This document shows positions 7,705 to 15,627 of a stretch of DNA of 16,671 bases, one piece after another. Origin of the DNA: Sporichthyaceae bacterium (GTDB taxonomy: Bacteria > Actinomycetota > Actinomycetes > JACCYY01); the NCBI GenBank assembly GCA_013696235.1, contig JACCYY010000014.1, forward strand, positions 1-16,671. The letters run 5' to 3'. Within the stretch, counting starts at the first letter, position 1. Every line of letters begins with the position of its first letter. Both the position numbers and the translations under genes were made by a program. Under the pieces are notes generated by a model. That model did not search any database. It saw only the letters and a list, made by a program, of their open reading frames with translations, and was not told the DNA's origin.

Positions 7705-9237
7705 TCAGCCCCCCGTCCCGAGCAGCGTCGCGACTGCCGGGTCGGTGAGCCCGAGCAGCAGCCCGGGCCACACCCCGAGCAGGACGACGAGCACGACCAG
7801 CGGCGACCAGGCCAGCGCCTCGATGCTGGAGACGTCCTCGAGGCTCGAGCGCCGCGGAGCTGCGTCAGCGATCGGTCCCTGGCAGACCCGACGGACGGTC
7901 TGGAGCAGGTAGGCAGCGGTGAGCACCGCACCGACCCCGGCCAGCGTCATCAGCGTGAGGTAGAGCCCACGCGGGAGCGCGGAGGACGGGTCGTACGCGC
8001 CGAGCAGCGTGAGCATCTCGCCCCAGAAGCCGGCCAGGCCGGGGAGGCCGAGGCTGGCGACCGCAGCGAACGCGAGGATCGCGGCGAGCCGGGGCGCCCG
8101 CGCGTAGAGCGCACGGCCGACCCCGTCGAACGACGACGACCCGTGCCGGTCCTTGATCCCGCCGACCACGAAGAACAGCAGGCCGGTGATCAGGCCGTGC
8201 GCGACGTTCGCGTAGAGCGCGCCGTTGATGCCGGCCGGGGTGAGCGTGGAGATGCCGAGCAGGACGAAGCCCATGTGGCCGACGCTGGAGTACGCGATCA
8301 ACCGCTTGAGGTCGGTCTGGGCCAGGCAGGCGAAGGAGCCGTACAGGATGCCGACCACGCCGAGCGCGCCGAGGTACGGCGCCAGCACCTCGGTGCCCTC
8401 GGGGACGACCGGCAGGACCACGCGCACCATGCCGTAGGTCCCCATCTTCAGCAGCGCGCCGGCCAGCAGCACCGAGCCGACCGTCGGGGCAGCCGTGTGT
8501 GCGTCGGGCAGCCACGTGTGCAGCGGCCACATCGGGGTCTTGACCGCGAGCCCGCCGAGCATCGCCAGCGCGGCGATCACCTGCGTGCCGCGGGCCATCC
8601 CTGCGCCCGCTCCGTCGGCAAGGGCGACCAGGTCGAACGTGCCGGTCTCGGCGTGCACCACGAGGAAACCGAGCACCATGACCGCGGAGCCGAGCAGCGT
8701 GTAGAGGATGAACGTGTTCGCCGCGGATCGCGCTGTGCTGGATGGGGTGCTGTCACCCCAGACGGCGATCACGAACCACATCGGGATCAGCACGACCTCG
8801 AAGAACAGGAAGAACAGCACGAGGTCGAGTGCGACGAACGTGCCGAGGAGGCCGACCTCGAGCAGGAGGAGCACGGCGACGAACGCCCGCGGCTGGGCCG
8901 CCTTCGGCATGACTCGCGTTGTGTACGCGAGGCAGAGGAACGCCAGGAGCGCGGTGAGCAGGACCAGCGGGAGCGAGATGCCGTCGACGCCCAGGTGGAA
9001 CCGCAGGTCCAACGCCGGCACCCATGACAGGTCGGTCTCCAGCTGGAACGTGCCGGCGGCGTCGTGGTCGAACGCAAGAACCGCAACGACGGCCAGCACG
9101 AGCGTGATCCCGCCGAAGATCGCTCCGAGCGGTCGAGCCACCCGGTCCCCGCGGGGTCCCGGGACCAGCGCGACCACCGCGCTCCCGAGCGCTGGGACGA
9201 TGATCATCGCGAGCAGGACCCAGGCCTCGGCGCTCAC
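7705..9237 (-). CDS. nuoM: NADH-quinone oxidoreductase subunit M (antiporter-like)
   Basis: This 510-aa antiporter-like proton-pumping subunit lies in the complex I membrane arm, between NuoN and NuoL in the assembled complex. FFEVVLIPMWFVIAVWG gives the conserved Glu (E147), and AVKTPMWPLHTWLPDAH gives the conserved Lys (K233) and His (H240). TAAPTVGSVLLAGALLKMGTYG and GIxDRHGSSSFDGVG are further family segments. The GTG start at 9237 overlaps the nuoL stop as GTGA, so translation is coupled. Downstream, the next gene is the fused E1 rather than nuoN, starting 2 nt past this stop. Length and residues are ordinary for the family. Confidence 0.96.
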   Translation of the reverse strand: MSAEAWVLLAMIIVPALGSAVVALVPGPRGDRVARPLGAIFGGITLVLAVVAVLAFDHDAAGTFQLETDLSWVPALDLRFHLGVDGISLPLVLLTALLAFLCLAYTTRVMPKAAQPRAFVAVLLLLEVGLLGTFVALDLVLFFLFFEVVLIPMWFVIAVWGDSTPSSTARSAANTFILYTLLGSAVMVLGFLVVHAETGTFDLVALADGAGAGMARGTQVIAALAMLGGLAVKTPMWPLHTWLPDAHTAAPTVGSVLLAGALLKMGTYGMVRVVLPVVPEGTEVLAPYLGALGVVGILYGSFACLAQTDLKRLIAYSSVGHMGFVLLGISTLTPAGINGALYANVAHGLITGLLFFVVGGIKDRHGSSSFDGVGRALYARAPRLAAILAFAAVASLGLPGLAGFWGEMLTLLGAYDPSSALPRGLYLTLMTLAGVGAVLTAAYLLQTVRRVCQGPIADAAPRRSSLEDVSSIEALAWSPLVVLVVLLGVWPGLLLGLTDPAVATLLGTGG

Positions 9238-11138
9238 GTCCCGGCCGCCGTCCAGGCGGCGACGATCACGAGGACCGTGCCGGCGAGCAGCACGGTGAGG
9301 TACCGCTGCAGGTCACCGTCCTGGCTGCGGCGGACCGCGGCCCCGAGCCGTTGGCTCACCGTGCCCGACCCGGTCACCGCCGCTCCCACGACGTCGCGGT
9401 CGGCGACCAGGGTTGCCGCGGCGATCCGGCGCGCGGGGCGCACGACGACCCGGTCGTAGAGCGAGTCGACCCCGAACCCGCGGTCGAGCACCGGTTCGAG
9501 CCGGCCGAGCAGCCGCGCCGGATCGGCCGTGGTTCGGCGCCAGGAGAGGTAGGTCAGGCCGGCTCCGATCGCCGCGAGCACGAGGCTGGCGATGGAGGTG
9601 ACCAGGCCGGGCGCGAGCAGCGTCGCTTCCGCGGGGACGAGGTCCGTGATTCCGGCCGGCTCGACTGTGAACGTCAGACGGTCCAGCCACGCCGGGAACC
9701 AGTCGTTGCGGAGACCGATCACCCCCAGCCCGACGGTGGTGGTGGCCAGCACGACCAGCGGGCCACGCATGGTCCACCCGACCTCGTGCGGCTGAGCCGG
9801 TGCGGAGCGTGTGCCGAAGAACGCCAGCAACCAGAGCCGGGTGGCGTACGCGGCAGTGACAGTGACCGTGATCATCGCCACGACGAGGACGAACCACGGC
9901 ACCCACGCCGTCGCCGCCGAGCCGTCGTGGATGGCCTCCTCGGCCCCGACGAAGATCGCTTCCTTGGAGAAGAACCCGCTGAAGGGTGGGATCCCGATCA
10001 GCGCGGCGAGCCCGATCGTCATGGTGACGAACGTGACCGGCATGATCCGCCGGAGGCCACCCATCTCGGGCAGCAGGTTCGTCCCGACGACGTGGATCAA
10101 CGCCCCGGCGGCGAGGAAGAGCAGCGCTTTGAACGCCCCGTGGGTGATCAGGTGGAACATCCCCGCCTCGTACGCCTGCACACCGAGCGCGGCGAGCATG
10201 TACGCCAGCTGGCTGATCGTCGAGTACGCGAGCACACGCTTGATGTCGGGCTGCACGAGAGCAGCCAGCGCGGCGCCGAGCATGGTGATCGCCGCGATCA
10301 CGGCGAGGACGGCCAGCGTGGCGGCGGCGGCCAGGAACACGTCGTACAGGCGGGCGACCAGGAAGACACCTGCGGCCACCATGGTCGCGGCGTGGATCAG
10401 CGCGCTCACCGGCGTCGGCCCGGCCATCGCGTCCGGCAGCCAGACCTGCAGCGGGAGCTGTGCGGACTTGCCGACGACGCCGGCCAGCAGCAGCAGCGTG
10501 ACGACGGTGAGGGTGTTGCCCGCCATCAGGTCGTCGCCCACGAGCAGCTCGAGGTCGCTGATCCTGAACGTGCCGGAGCCGAGGCCGAGCCCGAAGATCC
10601 CGAACATGAACGCGATGTCGCCGATGCGAGTGACCAGGAACGCCTTGACGCCGGCCCGCCGGGCATCGCGCAGCTCCCAGTGGTGGGCCACCAGGAAGTA
10701 CGAGCAGATGCCCATGACCTCCCAGCCGATGAGCAAGATGATCAGGTCGTCGGCGTGGACGACCAGCATCATGGCGGCGGTGAACAGCGAGATCAGCGCT
10801 GCGTACGAGGGGTAACGCGGGTCCCCACCGAGGTAGGAGACCGAGTAGATCTGCACCGCGAGCGCGACCGCGGCGACCATGATCGCCACGGTGGCGCTGA
10901 GCCCGTCCAGCCGGAGCGCCACCTGCATCGGCGCGGTGCCGTTCGGGATCAGCCCGTACGACGCGCTGTCCGCGACGCCGTCGACGACGTTGGCGATGGC
11001 TGTGCCGGCCGTGACCGCGAACGTCACGAGCGCACCGCCGACCGCCACGGCCGCCGCTCGACGAGACCGGCCGAGCGCGGTCAGCCCGACCAGCGCAGCG
11101 AGCGCCGGGACGAGAATCGCGGCCAAGGCTGGCGTCAC
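9234..11138 (-). CDS. nuoL: NADH-quinone oxidoreductase subunit L (antiporter-like, distal)
   Basis: This 634-aa protein is the distal antiporter-like subunit with the long lateral helix. Conserved features include [18 protein letters not shown] (E140), [20 protein letters not shown] (K224), [15 protein letters not shown] (H249) and the [16 protein letters not shown] loop. Hydrophobic segments run through the whole protein, and the C-terminal part ([21 protein letters not shown] onward) fits the lateral helix and final anchor. NuoL carries out one proton translocation step and its amphipathic helix clamps NuoM and NuoN. The GTG at 11138 overlaps the nuoK stop by 4 nt (GTGA), and its own stop overlaps nuoM the same way. 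Confidence 0.96.
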   Translation of the reverse strand: MTPALAAILVPALAALVGLTALGRSRRAAAVAVGGALVTFAVTAGTAIANVVDGVADSASYGLIPNGTAPMQVALRLDGLSATVAIMVAAVALAVQIYSVSYLGGDPRYPSYAALISLFTAAMMLVVHADDLIILLIGWEVMGICSYFLVAHHWELRDARRAGVKAFLVTRIGDIAFMFGIFGLGLGSGTFRISDLELLVGDDLMAGNTLTVVTLLLLAGVVGKSAQLPLQVWLPDAMAGPTPVSALIHAATMVAAGVFLVARLYDVFLAAAATLAVLAVIAAITMLGAALAALVQPDIKRVLAYSTISQLAYMLAALGVQAYEAGMFHLITHGAFKALLFLAAGALIHVVGTNLLPEMGGLRRIMPVTFVTMTIGLAALIGIPPFSGFFSKEAIFVGAEEAIHDGSAATAWVPWFVLVVAMITVTVTAAYATRLWLLAFFGTRSAPAQPHEVGWTMRGPLVVLATTTVGLGVIGLRNDWFPAWLDRLTFTVEPAGITDLVPAEATLLAPGLVTSIASLVLAAIGAGLTYLSWRRTTADPARLLGRLEPVLDRGFGVDSLYDRVVVRPARRIAAATLVADRDVVGAAVTGSGTVSQRLGAAVRRSQDGDLQRYLTVLLAGTVLVIVAAWTAAGT

Positions 11139-11551
11139 GGCGGGGAGCCTGATCGCTGGGCCTGGCGGCCGATCGTGGTGTCGTGATCTTCATCGGCGTC
11201 GGGGGCATCGAGGTCGGGGCCGTCGTGATCGGGGCCGTCGTCGTGGTCGGCGAGCGTGCGCAGCAGGTCCAGATCGATCGTCGCGGACCCGCGGAAGACG
11301 GCGAGCACGATCGCGAGTCCGAGCCCGATCTCGGCCGCAGCGATGGTGATCACGAACAGGGTCAGCGCCTGGCCGGTGTGGAGCGTGTCGCGCAGGTACA
11401 CGTCGAAGGCGACCAGCAGGAGGTTGACCGCGTTCAGCATGAGCTCGACACCCATGAGCACGAGGACGGCGTTGCGCCGGGCCAGCACCGCGTACACGCC
11501 GATCGCGAACAGCGCCGAGGCGATCACGAGCGGGACGGCCAGATGCATCAC
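11135..11551 (-). CDS. nuoK: NADH-quinone oxidoreductase subunit K with acidic/His-rich C-terminal extension
   Basis: NuoK is a small three-helix membrane subunit carrying two buried Glu residues needed for coupling. Here [19 protein letters not shown] supplies E36 and [15 protein letters not shown] supplies E74. NuoK is normally about 100 residues; this one has 138. Residues from about 101 on form a hydrophilic tail very rich in Asp and His ([16 protein letters not shown] repeats), which is unusual. The reading begins GTG-ATG: GTG at 11551 has GAGG 7 nt upstream and overlaps the nuoJ stop by 4 nt, while ATG at 11548 is the alternative. The stop overlaps nuoL by 4 nt. Confidence 0.94.
   Translation of the reverse strand: MMHLAVPLVIASALFAIGVYAVLARRNAVLVLMGVELMLNAVNLLLVAFDVYLRDTLHTGQALTLFVITIAAAEIGLGLAIVLAVFRGSATIDLDLLRTLADHDDGPDHDGPDLDAPDADEDHDTTIGRQAQRSGSPP
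11213..11242 (-). repeat. 15-bp tandem repeat encoding the Asp/His tail of NuoK
   Basis: On the plus strand gtcggggccgtcgtg (11213-11227) is followed by atcggggccgtcgtc (11228-11242), two 15-bp units with two mismatches. On the minus strand they encode [14 protein letters not shown] residues in the NuoK tail. The unit is a multiple of three, consistent with in-frame slippage extending the C-terminus. Confidence 0.7.
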
Positions 11552-12063
11552 GAGTCGACCTCGTCGCCCGACGCCCTGGACAGCGCGATCGCCCCGACGA
11601 GAGCGGAGAGGAGGAGCAGCGAGATGATCTCGAACGGCAGCACCCAGGCGCGGAAGATCACTGTGCCCGTCGTGGTCGCGTCACCCTGCGGCGCGCCGCT
11701 CAGGTCGATGGTCGCCCCGCCGAACGCCATGAGGAGGGCGGTGACGATGACCGCCCCGACCGCGACCGCGACGGTGCCGGCCAGGAGGCGTCGCGGGCGC
11801 GACAGGTCGGTGACCGGGCCGATCGGTGCGCGGGTGAGCATGAGCCCGAACAGCAAGATCACGACGATCGCGCCGACGTAGATGAGCACTTGGACCCAGG
11901 CCAGGAACTCCGCGGTGAGGACGAGGAAGCAGCCGGCGACCGCGGCGAGGCACACCACGAGCCAGAGTGCGGCGTGCACGAGCTGGCGGGTGACGGCGAC
12001 CATGAGTGCGGCCCCCACGGCGACGAGGCCGAGGAGGCCGATGACGACGTCCAGTCCCGTCAT
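11548..12063 (-). CDS. nuoJ: NADH-quinone oxidoreductase subunit J
   Basis: This 171-aa membrane subunit belongs to the complex I core between the quinone module and the antiporter-like subunits. It has an N-terminal hydrophobic pair of segments, then [22 protein letters not shown], the conserved pi-bulge-bearing helix (Y62-V63-G64), a hydrophilic loop, and a final hydrophobic segment at about 139-162. The ATG at 12063 overlaps the nuoI stop by 4 nt (ATGA). Length and content are normal for actinobacterial NuoJ, which is shorter than some homologues with long C-terminal tails. Confidence 0.95.
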   Translation of the reverse strand: MTGLDVVIGLLGLVAVGAALMVAVTRQLVHAALWLVVCLAAVAGCFLVLTAEFLAWVQVLIYVGAIVVILLFGLMLTRAPIGPVTDLSRPRRLLAGTVAVAVGAVIVTALLMAFGGATIDLSGAPQGDATTTGTVIFRAWVLPFEIISLLLLSALVGAIALSRASGDEVDS

Positions 12064-12650
12064 CCGGTCTCGCCGTCAGGCGGTGTCACCCGCGGCCGGA
12101 CAGTCGGCTCGGTGGTCGGCCCAGCGGTTGGCTCGGCTGCGAGGGGCGGAGGTTCGATGGCCTTGCGGGCAGCCGCCAGCTCCTTGGCCGGCGCGCTGTG
12201 GACGTCGAGCGGCGGTGGGGCGGGAACCGTCCACATCCACTCGCGCAGGCGGTCCTTCTCGTGCACGAGATCGCGGATGTCGAGCTCGGCGTACTCGAAC
12301 TCCGGGGACCAGAAGAGCGCGTCGAACGGGCAGACCTCGATGCAGATGCCGCAGTACATGCACAGCGCGAAGTCGATCGCGAACCGGTCGAGCACGTTGT
12401 GCGAGCGGTCCTTGGCACCCTCCTCGACCGCCGGCACGACCTCCTTGTGCGAGTCGATGTAGATGCACCAGTCCGGGCACTCGCGCGCGCAGAGCATGCA
12501 GCTCGTGCAGTTCTCCTCGAGCAGCGCGATGACGCCCCGGCTGCGCGGCGGCAGGGCCGGCTTCTCGTCCGGGTACTGCCTCGTCACCGACCGGCGCGTG
12601 AGGTTCTGGAGCGTCACCCGGAGACCATCGAGGAGACCCAGGCGCGCCAT
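12060..12650 (-). CDS. nuoI: NADH-quinone oxidoreductase subunit I (two [4Fe-4S] clusters)
   Basis: This 196-aa ferredoxin-like subunit carries the two tetranuclear clusters that pass electrons toward N2 in NuoB. Ligand sets are C48-xx-C51-xx-C54-xxx-C58-P and C97-xx-C100-xx-C103-xxx-C107-[21 protein letters not shown] and [11 protein letters not shown] closely resemble what I remember of a second, NADH-module-lacking nuo cluster in Streptomyces. Residues after about 145 form a Pro/Ala-rich tail. I chose the ATG at 12650 because AGGA lies 7 nt upstream and [14 protein letters not shown] aligns with family starts; a GTG at 12716 lengthens it by 22 residues but has no Shine-Dalgarno. Unlike its neighbours, it is not overlapped by the upstream nuo gene: the toxin-antitoxin pair and a 103-bp spacer intervene. 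Confidence 0.94.
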   Translation of the reverse strand: MARLGLLDGLRVTLQNLTRRSVTRQYPDEKPALPPRSRGVIALLEENCTSCMLCARECPDWCIYIDSHKEVVPAVEEGAKDRSHNVLDRFAIDFALCMYCGICIEVCPFDALFWSPEFEYAELDIRDLVHEKDRLREWMWTVPAPPPLDVHSAPAKELAAARKAIEPPPLAAEPTAGPTTEPTVRPRVTPPDGETG

Positions 12651-12753
12651 GGGCACATCCTGTCCCGCGCGGCCGCCGATGACGAGCACTCGACCTTGGG
12701 GTTTCCCACCATTCACCTGAGCCGATGGTCAGGTCAGGCCATGCTCGGCCAGA

Positions 12754-13179
12754 TCAGGCGCCGAGCGCGCTGACCGTCTCGTCGGTCGGACGTAGGTGCT
12801 CGAGCCCTGGGATGGAACCGAATCCGCGGTCTGCTGACACGAGCGGTGCACCCGTGGCGATCGCGACCGAGGCGAGGAGTGCGTCGAACATCCCGACGGT
12901 CGGGTTCGACTGGAAGATCGCGAGCGCATCTACAAGGTTTGCCTCATCACTCACAAGCAACGGACCGAAAAGATTCAGGTACGACCGACCGCGCGCAACT
13001 GCGTCCGCCCGATCCCGACGCTGACTCCGAACGTGGACGAACTCCTGGAGAACCTCGACCGTCGTACGCGCCACGATCGCGCGCGCGTCCACCGCCGCGA
13101 CCAGTCGTCGACAGGGTTCGCGGAACTGGTGCTCGCCACCGACGGCGTACACCAGGACAGTCGTGTCGAGGACAATCAT
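12754..13179 (-). CDS. vapC: PIN-domain ribonuclease toxin (VapC-like)
   Basis: This 141-aa protein has all four acidic PIN-domain positions: D5 in MIVLDTTVLVYA, E46 in VEVLQEFVHV, D99 in GMFDALLASVAIATGAPLVS, and D117 in SADRGF. PIN toxins cut RNA, often tRNA or rRNA, using a divalent metal and are silenced by a partner antitoxin. The ATG at 13179 overlaps the antitoxin stop by 4 nt, the usual antitoxin-first coupling. The stretch around 12920-12980 is visibly richer in A/T than the surrounding nuo genes, suggesting later acquisition. It lies in the same orientation as the nuo operon, between nuoH and nuoI. The target RNA cannot be predicted. Confidence 0.9.
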   Translation of the reverse strand: MIVLDTTVLVYAVGGEHQFREPCRRLVAAVDARAIVARTTVEVLQEFVHVRSQRRDRADAVARGRSYLNLFGPLLVSDEANLVDALAIFQSNPTVGMFDALLASVAIATGAPLVSADRGFGSIPGLEHLRPTDETVSALGA

Positions 13180-13436
13180 GCTCGCCGGCTGCGAATCTCG
13201 TTCAGCTCGGCGACAAGATCCTCGACTCGCTCGGGAACGTCCATCGGTGGGGCGTTGAGGATGTCGCGCGCCGCCGCCGCTCGGCGGCGGTCATCTGGCT
13301 CAGCCAGGCTGCGATCGATGGCGTCACGAATCACTGCCGCCACGGAGATCTGTCGGACCGTCGCGATTGCCGCGACCCGCTCGTAGCGTTCCTCGTCGAG
13401 CAGAATCTGCAACCGCCGACTCATCGTCATACACAT
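13176..13436 (-). CDS. Ribbon-helix-helix antitoxin partnering the PIN toxin
   Basis: The product is 86 aa or slightly shorter. Residues about 6-44 (RRLQILLDEERYERVAAIA, then ISVAAVIRDAIDRSL) match a CopG/Arc-type ribbon-helix-helix DNA-binding fold: a short beta strand followed by two helices. The C-terminal half, acidic and basic by turns (PPMDVPERVEDLVAELNEI), would be the toxin-binding segment. Three ATGs in frame (13436, 13430, 13424) lie close together and none has a Shine-Dalgarno; the last gives MSRRLQ, the most family-like start. An 11-bp inverted repeat overlaps the first two starts, fitting autoregulation. The gene begins 31 nt after the nuoH stop, so it may be read both from the nuo operon and from its own promoter. 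Confidence 0.87.
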   Translation of the reverse strand: MCMTMSRRLQILLDEERYERVAAIATVRQISVAAVIRDAIDRSLAEPDDRRRAAAARDILNAPPMDVPERVEDLVAELNEIRSRRA

Positions 13437-13455
13437 ACAGTAGCATGTGTATGAC
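13426..13455. promoter_or_regulatory. Inverted repeat at antitoxin start: probable toxin-antitoxin operator
   Basis: GTCATACACAT (13426-13436) and ATGTGTATGAC (13445-13455) are perfect 11-bp inverted repeats separated by 8 bp. The region is markedly A/T-rich for this genome. It sits at the 5' end of the ribbon-helix-helix antitoxin gene, where such antitoxins and their toxin complexes typically bind to repress their own operon. No strong -10/-35 pair is obvious, so the promoter itself is not assigned. Confidence 0.7.
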
Positions 13456-13467
13456 TAGTTTCGACCG

Positions 13468-14421
13468 TCAGAGAACGGCAATAACGCCGGTCAGCGCGAG
13501 CTGAGCGAGCGCGAGCGGGACGAGGACGGTCCAGGCGAGGCGCTGGAGCTGGTCCTCGCGCAGGCGCGGGAAGGCGACGCGGAACCAGATCACCACGAGC
13601 GCCAGCGCCATCGTCTTCGCCAGCGTCCAGATCCACCCGATCTCGCCGGACCACGGGCCCTTCCAGCCGCCGAGGAACAGCACCGCGGTCAGCGCGCAGA
13701 GCAGGACGATGCCGGCATACTCCGCGAGCAGGAAGAATGCGAACCGCAGCCCGCCGTACTCGGTGTACGGCCCGAACACGATCTCGGAGTCCGCGACCGG
13801 CATGTCGAACGGGGGCCGGGCCAGCTCGGCCAGCCCGGCGACGAAGAACACGATCGCGCCGGGCAGCTGCCAGAGCAGCCACCACGGCTCCCACGCGTCG
13901 ACGATCCCGGTCAGCGACAGCGTTCCGGCCGCCATCGCGACCGACGCCGCTGCCAGCACGAACGGCAGCTCGTACGCTAGGAGCTGCGCGGCCGTGCGCA
14001 TGCCCCCGAGCAGCGCGTACTTGTTCGCGCTCGCCCAGCCGGCCATGAGCGTGCCGACGACGCCGACGCTCATCACGGCGAGCACGAAGAACAGGCCCAG
14101 GTCGAGGTCCTGCCCGACCAGGCCGGGACCGATCGGGACCGCGACCAGCGCGACGAGGTACGGGACGAGCGCGATCCCCGGTGCCAACCGGAAGATCGTC
14201 CGGTCGGCGGCGGCCGGGACCGTGTCCTCCTTCTGCACGAACTTCACGCCGTCAGCGACGAGCTGCAGCCACCCGTGGAACCCGCCGGCGTACATCGGGC
14301 CGAGTCGCGACTGCATGTGCGCCATCACCTTGTGCTCGGCCTGGCCGACCGCGAGCGGCAGCACGAGAAACGCGGCGAGCACCGCGACCAGCCGCACCGC
14401 GACGTCGAGCACCTCGCTCAC
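13468..14421 (-). CDS. nuoH: NADH-quinone oxidoreductase subunit H, with altered acidic loop
   Basis: This 317-aa membrane subunit forms the base of the quinone cavity with NuoB and NuoD. Family features include [28 protein letters not shown], and [20 protein letters not shown]. The cytoplasmic loop normally written R-x-PFDLPEAESEL reads [15 protein letters not shown] here (201-215). The first of the usual acidic residues is V209, the second is D211 instead of Glu, and only E213 is standard. GTG 14421 overlaps the nuoC stop by 4 nt (GTGA) and has GGAGGG 9 nt upstream; the frame is open to 14934 but that part is antisense-like nuoC DNA. Directly downstream comes the antitoxin gene rather than nuoI. 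In full operons nuoH is preceded by nuoG, and nuoD follows nuoC; neither is here. Confidence 0.95.
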   Translation of the reverse strand: MSEVLDVAVRLVAVLAAFLVLPLAVGQAEHKVMAHMQSRLGPMYAGGFHGWLQLVADGVKFVQKEDTVPAAADRTIFRLAPGIALVPYLVALVAVPIGPGLVGQDLDLGLFFVLAVMSVGVVGTLMAGWASANKYALLGGMRTAAQLLAYELPFVLAAASVAMAAGTLSLTGIVDAWEPWWLLWQLPGAIVFFVAGLAELARPPFDMPVADSEIVFGPYTEYGGLRFAFFLLAEYAGIVLLCALTAVLFLGGWKGPWSGEIGWIWTLAKTMALALVVIWFRVAFPRLREDQLQRLAWTVLVPLALAQLALTGVIAVL

Positions 14422-15071
14422 GACGAAGGTCCCTCCGCCGTCGAGTCTGCGACGCTGGGTCGCGTCGCGGGGAGCTCGCGCGGCCCCCAAGCCGCGTCGG
14501 GGACGCCCGGTGGTTGCATGCGTCGCCGGCCGGGTGCCCCGTCGCCGGACTCGCCGGGCTCCTTCGCGCCGGGCCAGGGCTTGGCCGCGCGGGCGGCGAG
14601 CACGAAGTCCTTGCGCAGCGGGTGGCCCTCGAACGCGTCGGGGAGCAGGAGCGGGACGAGGTGCGGGTGCCCCTCGAACCCGATGCCGAACATCTCGTAG
14701 GTCTCCCGCTCGTGCCACGCCGCCCCGCGGAAGACGCCGGTCGCGGTCGGCAGGCTCGGCGCGAGCGCCGACAACGTCGTACGGACGAGCAGGTGCGTCA
14801 CCGACCCAGGCGTACCGACCGCCGCGAGATGGGCCACGACGTGGAACCCGTCCTCGCCGTGGTCGACCGCGGACATCCAGTCGAGATAGTCCAGCCCGGC
14901 GCGGTCCCGCAGCGTCGTGAGCGCCTGCACCCACTCCTCGGCCGGCACCTCGAGCGTGGCCGGGTACGAGTCCTCGTCGAGCCAGACCTCGACCCCCAGG
15001 GCAGCGGCGAGCAGGTCGCGGATCCCCGCGGCGTCGGCGGTCGCAGGGGGCTCGGTGGCCTCAGCCGCCAT
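14418..15071 (-). CDS. nuoC: NADH-quinone oxidoreductase subunit C (30-kDa subunit) with C-terminal extension
   Basis: This 217-aa protein belongs to the complex I 30-kDa family. The signature [20 protein letters not shown] followed by [16 protein letters not shown] (about residues 118-155) is unmistakable. NuoC is a soluble connecting-arm subunit that packs against NuoD and NuoB. Beyond the signature is an about 60-residue Pro/Gly/Arg-rich tail without recognisable fold; it is not a NuoD fragment. The ATG at 15071 overlaps the nuoB end by 11 nt. The following gene is nuoH, overlapping by 4 nt, so nuoD is missing from its normal place rather than merely displaced by an insertion. Confidence 0.93.
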   Translation of the reverse strand: MAAEATEPPATADAAGIRDLLAAALGVEVWLDEDSYPATLEVPAEEWVQALTTLRDRAGLDYLDWMSAVDHGEDGFHVVAHLAAVGTPGSVTHLLVRTTLSALAPSLPTATGVFRGAAWHERETYEMFGIGFEGHPHLVPLLLPDAFEGHPLRKDFVLAARAAKPWPGAKEPGESGDGAPGRRRMQPPGVPDAAWGPRELPATRPSVADSTAEGPSS

Positions 15072-15627
15072 ACCGGTCCCCGAGCGACTCCGCGGCGATC
15101 TTCTCCTGGAGCCGCACGATGCCCTGGAGCAGCGCCTCGGGTCGCGGCGGGCACCCCGGCACGTACACGTCGACCGGGATGATCTGGTCGACGCCCTTGG
15201 TCACCGCGTACGAGTCCCAGTACGGTCCGCCGCAGTTGGAGCAGGCGCCGAAGGAGATCACGTACTTCGGCTCGGGCATCTGCTCGTAGAGCCGCCGGAC
15301 CGCCGGTGCCATCTTGTCGGTGACGGTGCCGGACACGACCATGAGATCGGCCTGGCGCGGACCCGGCGCGAACGGGATCACGCCGAGCCGGATGAAGTCG
15401 TGCCGGCTCATCGAGGTGGCGATGAACTCGATCGCACAGCAGGCGAGCCCGAAGTTGAACACCCAGAGGCTGTAGCGGCGACCCCAGTTGAGCACCACGC
15501 GCAGCGGGTCCGGCGCGAGCCTGGAGATCGGGCCGAGCGTGGGCATCCCGAGCTCGGTCGTCCCAGTCGCCGGCCCAGTAGCCGGCCCAGTCGTCGACAC
15601 CTCGGTCGAAGCCGCACTCAGGTCCAC
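15061..15627 (-). CDS. nuoB: NADH-quinone oxidoreductase subunit B (cluster N2)
   Basis: This is a 188-aa subunit with the N2 [4Fe-4S] cluster that reduces quinone. Ligands are C63-C64 (LACCAIEF), C129 ([10 protein letters not shown]) and C159 (VPGCPPRPE), the same spacing as E. coli NuoB. C132 is an additional cysteine where complex I enzymes usually have Ser or Thr. The N-terminal stretch before GPISRLAPD is short and repetitive (GPATGPATG). I set the start at GTG 15627, with AAGGGGG about 7 nt upstream, overlapping the nuoA end by 10 nt; the frame remains open to 15852 but only antisense to nuo[21 protein letters not shown] matches my memory of the actinobacterial second-cluster NuoB. Confidence 0.95.
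   Translation of the reverse strand: MDLSAASTEVSTTGPATGPATGTTELGMPTLGPISRLAPDPLRVVLNWGRRYSLWVFNFGLACCAIEFIATSMSRHDFIRLGVIPFAPGPRQADLMVVSGTVTDKMAPAVRRLYEQMPEPKYVISFGACSNCGGPYWDSYAVTKGVDQIIPVDVYVPGCPPRPEALLQGIVRLQEKIAAESLGDRYGG
15562..15597 (-). repeat. 12-bp tandem repeat at nuoB 5' end
   Basis: Plus-strand units cccagtcgccgg, cccagtagccgg and cccagtcgtcga follow each other, the third with more mismatches. On the minus strand they encode the [11 protein letters not shown] stretch near the NuoB N-terminus. The units share the AGCCGGC word with the 12-bp repeat in nuoN. In-frame slippage is the simplest explanation. Confidence 0.7.

Noticed and set aside
7201..11186. Long open frames on the plus strand opposite nuoL, nuoM and E1 (for example 9351-11186 and 7201-9027)
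   Set aside because: They are very rich in Arg, Gly, Asp and His, have no domain motifs, and lie antisense to clear nuo genes. This is the usual GC-driven antisense openness.
12651..12716. 22-residue N-terminal extension of NuoI from GTG 12716
   Set aside because: No Shine-Dalgarno for that GTG. ATG 12650 has AGGA at 7 nt and starts where family members start. It remains a possible alternative.
14418..14600. NuoC C-terminal tail as a NuoD remnant
   Set aside because: The tail is Pro/Gly/Arg-rich low-complexity sequence without any NuoD motif, so it does not account for the missing nuoD.
14422..14934. N-terminal extension of NuoH up to 14934
   Set aside because: Low-complexity Arg/Gly-rich translation over nuoC. 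GTG 14421 overlaps the nuoC stop as GTGA with a good Shine-Dalgarno and gives the normal NuoH length.
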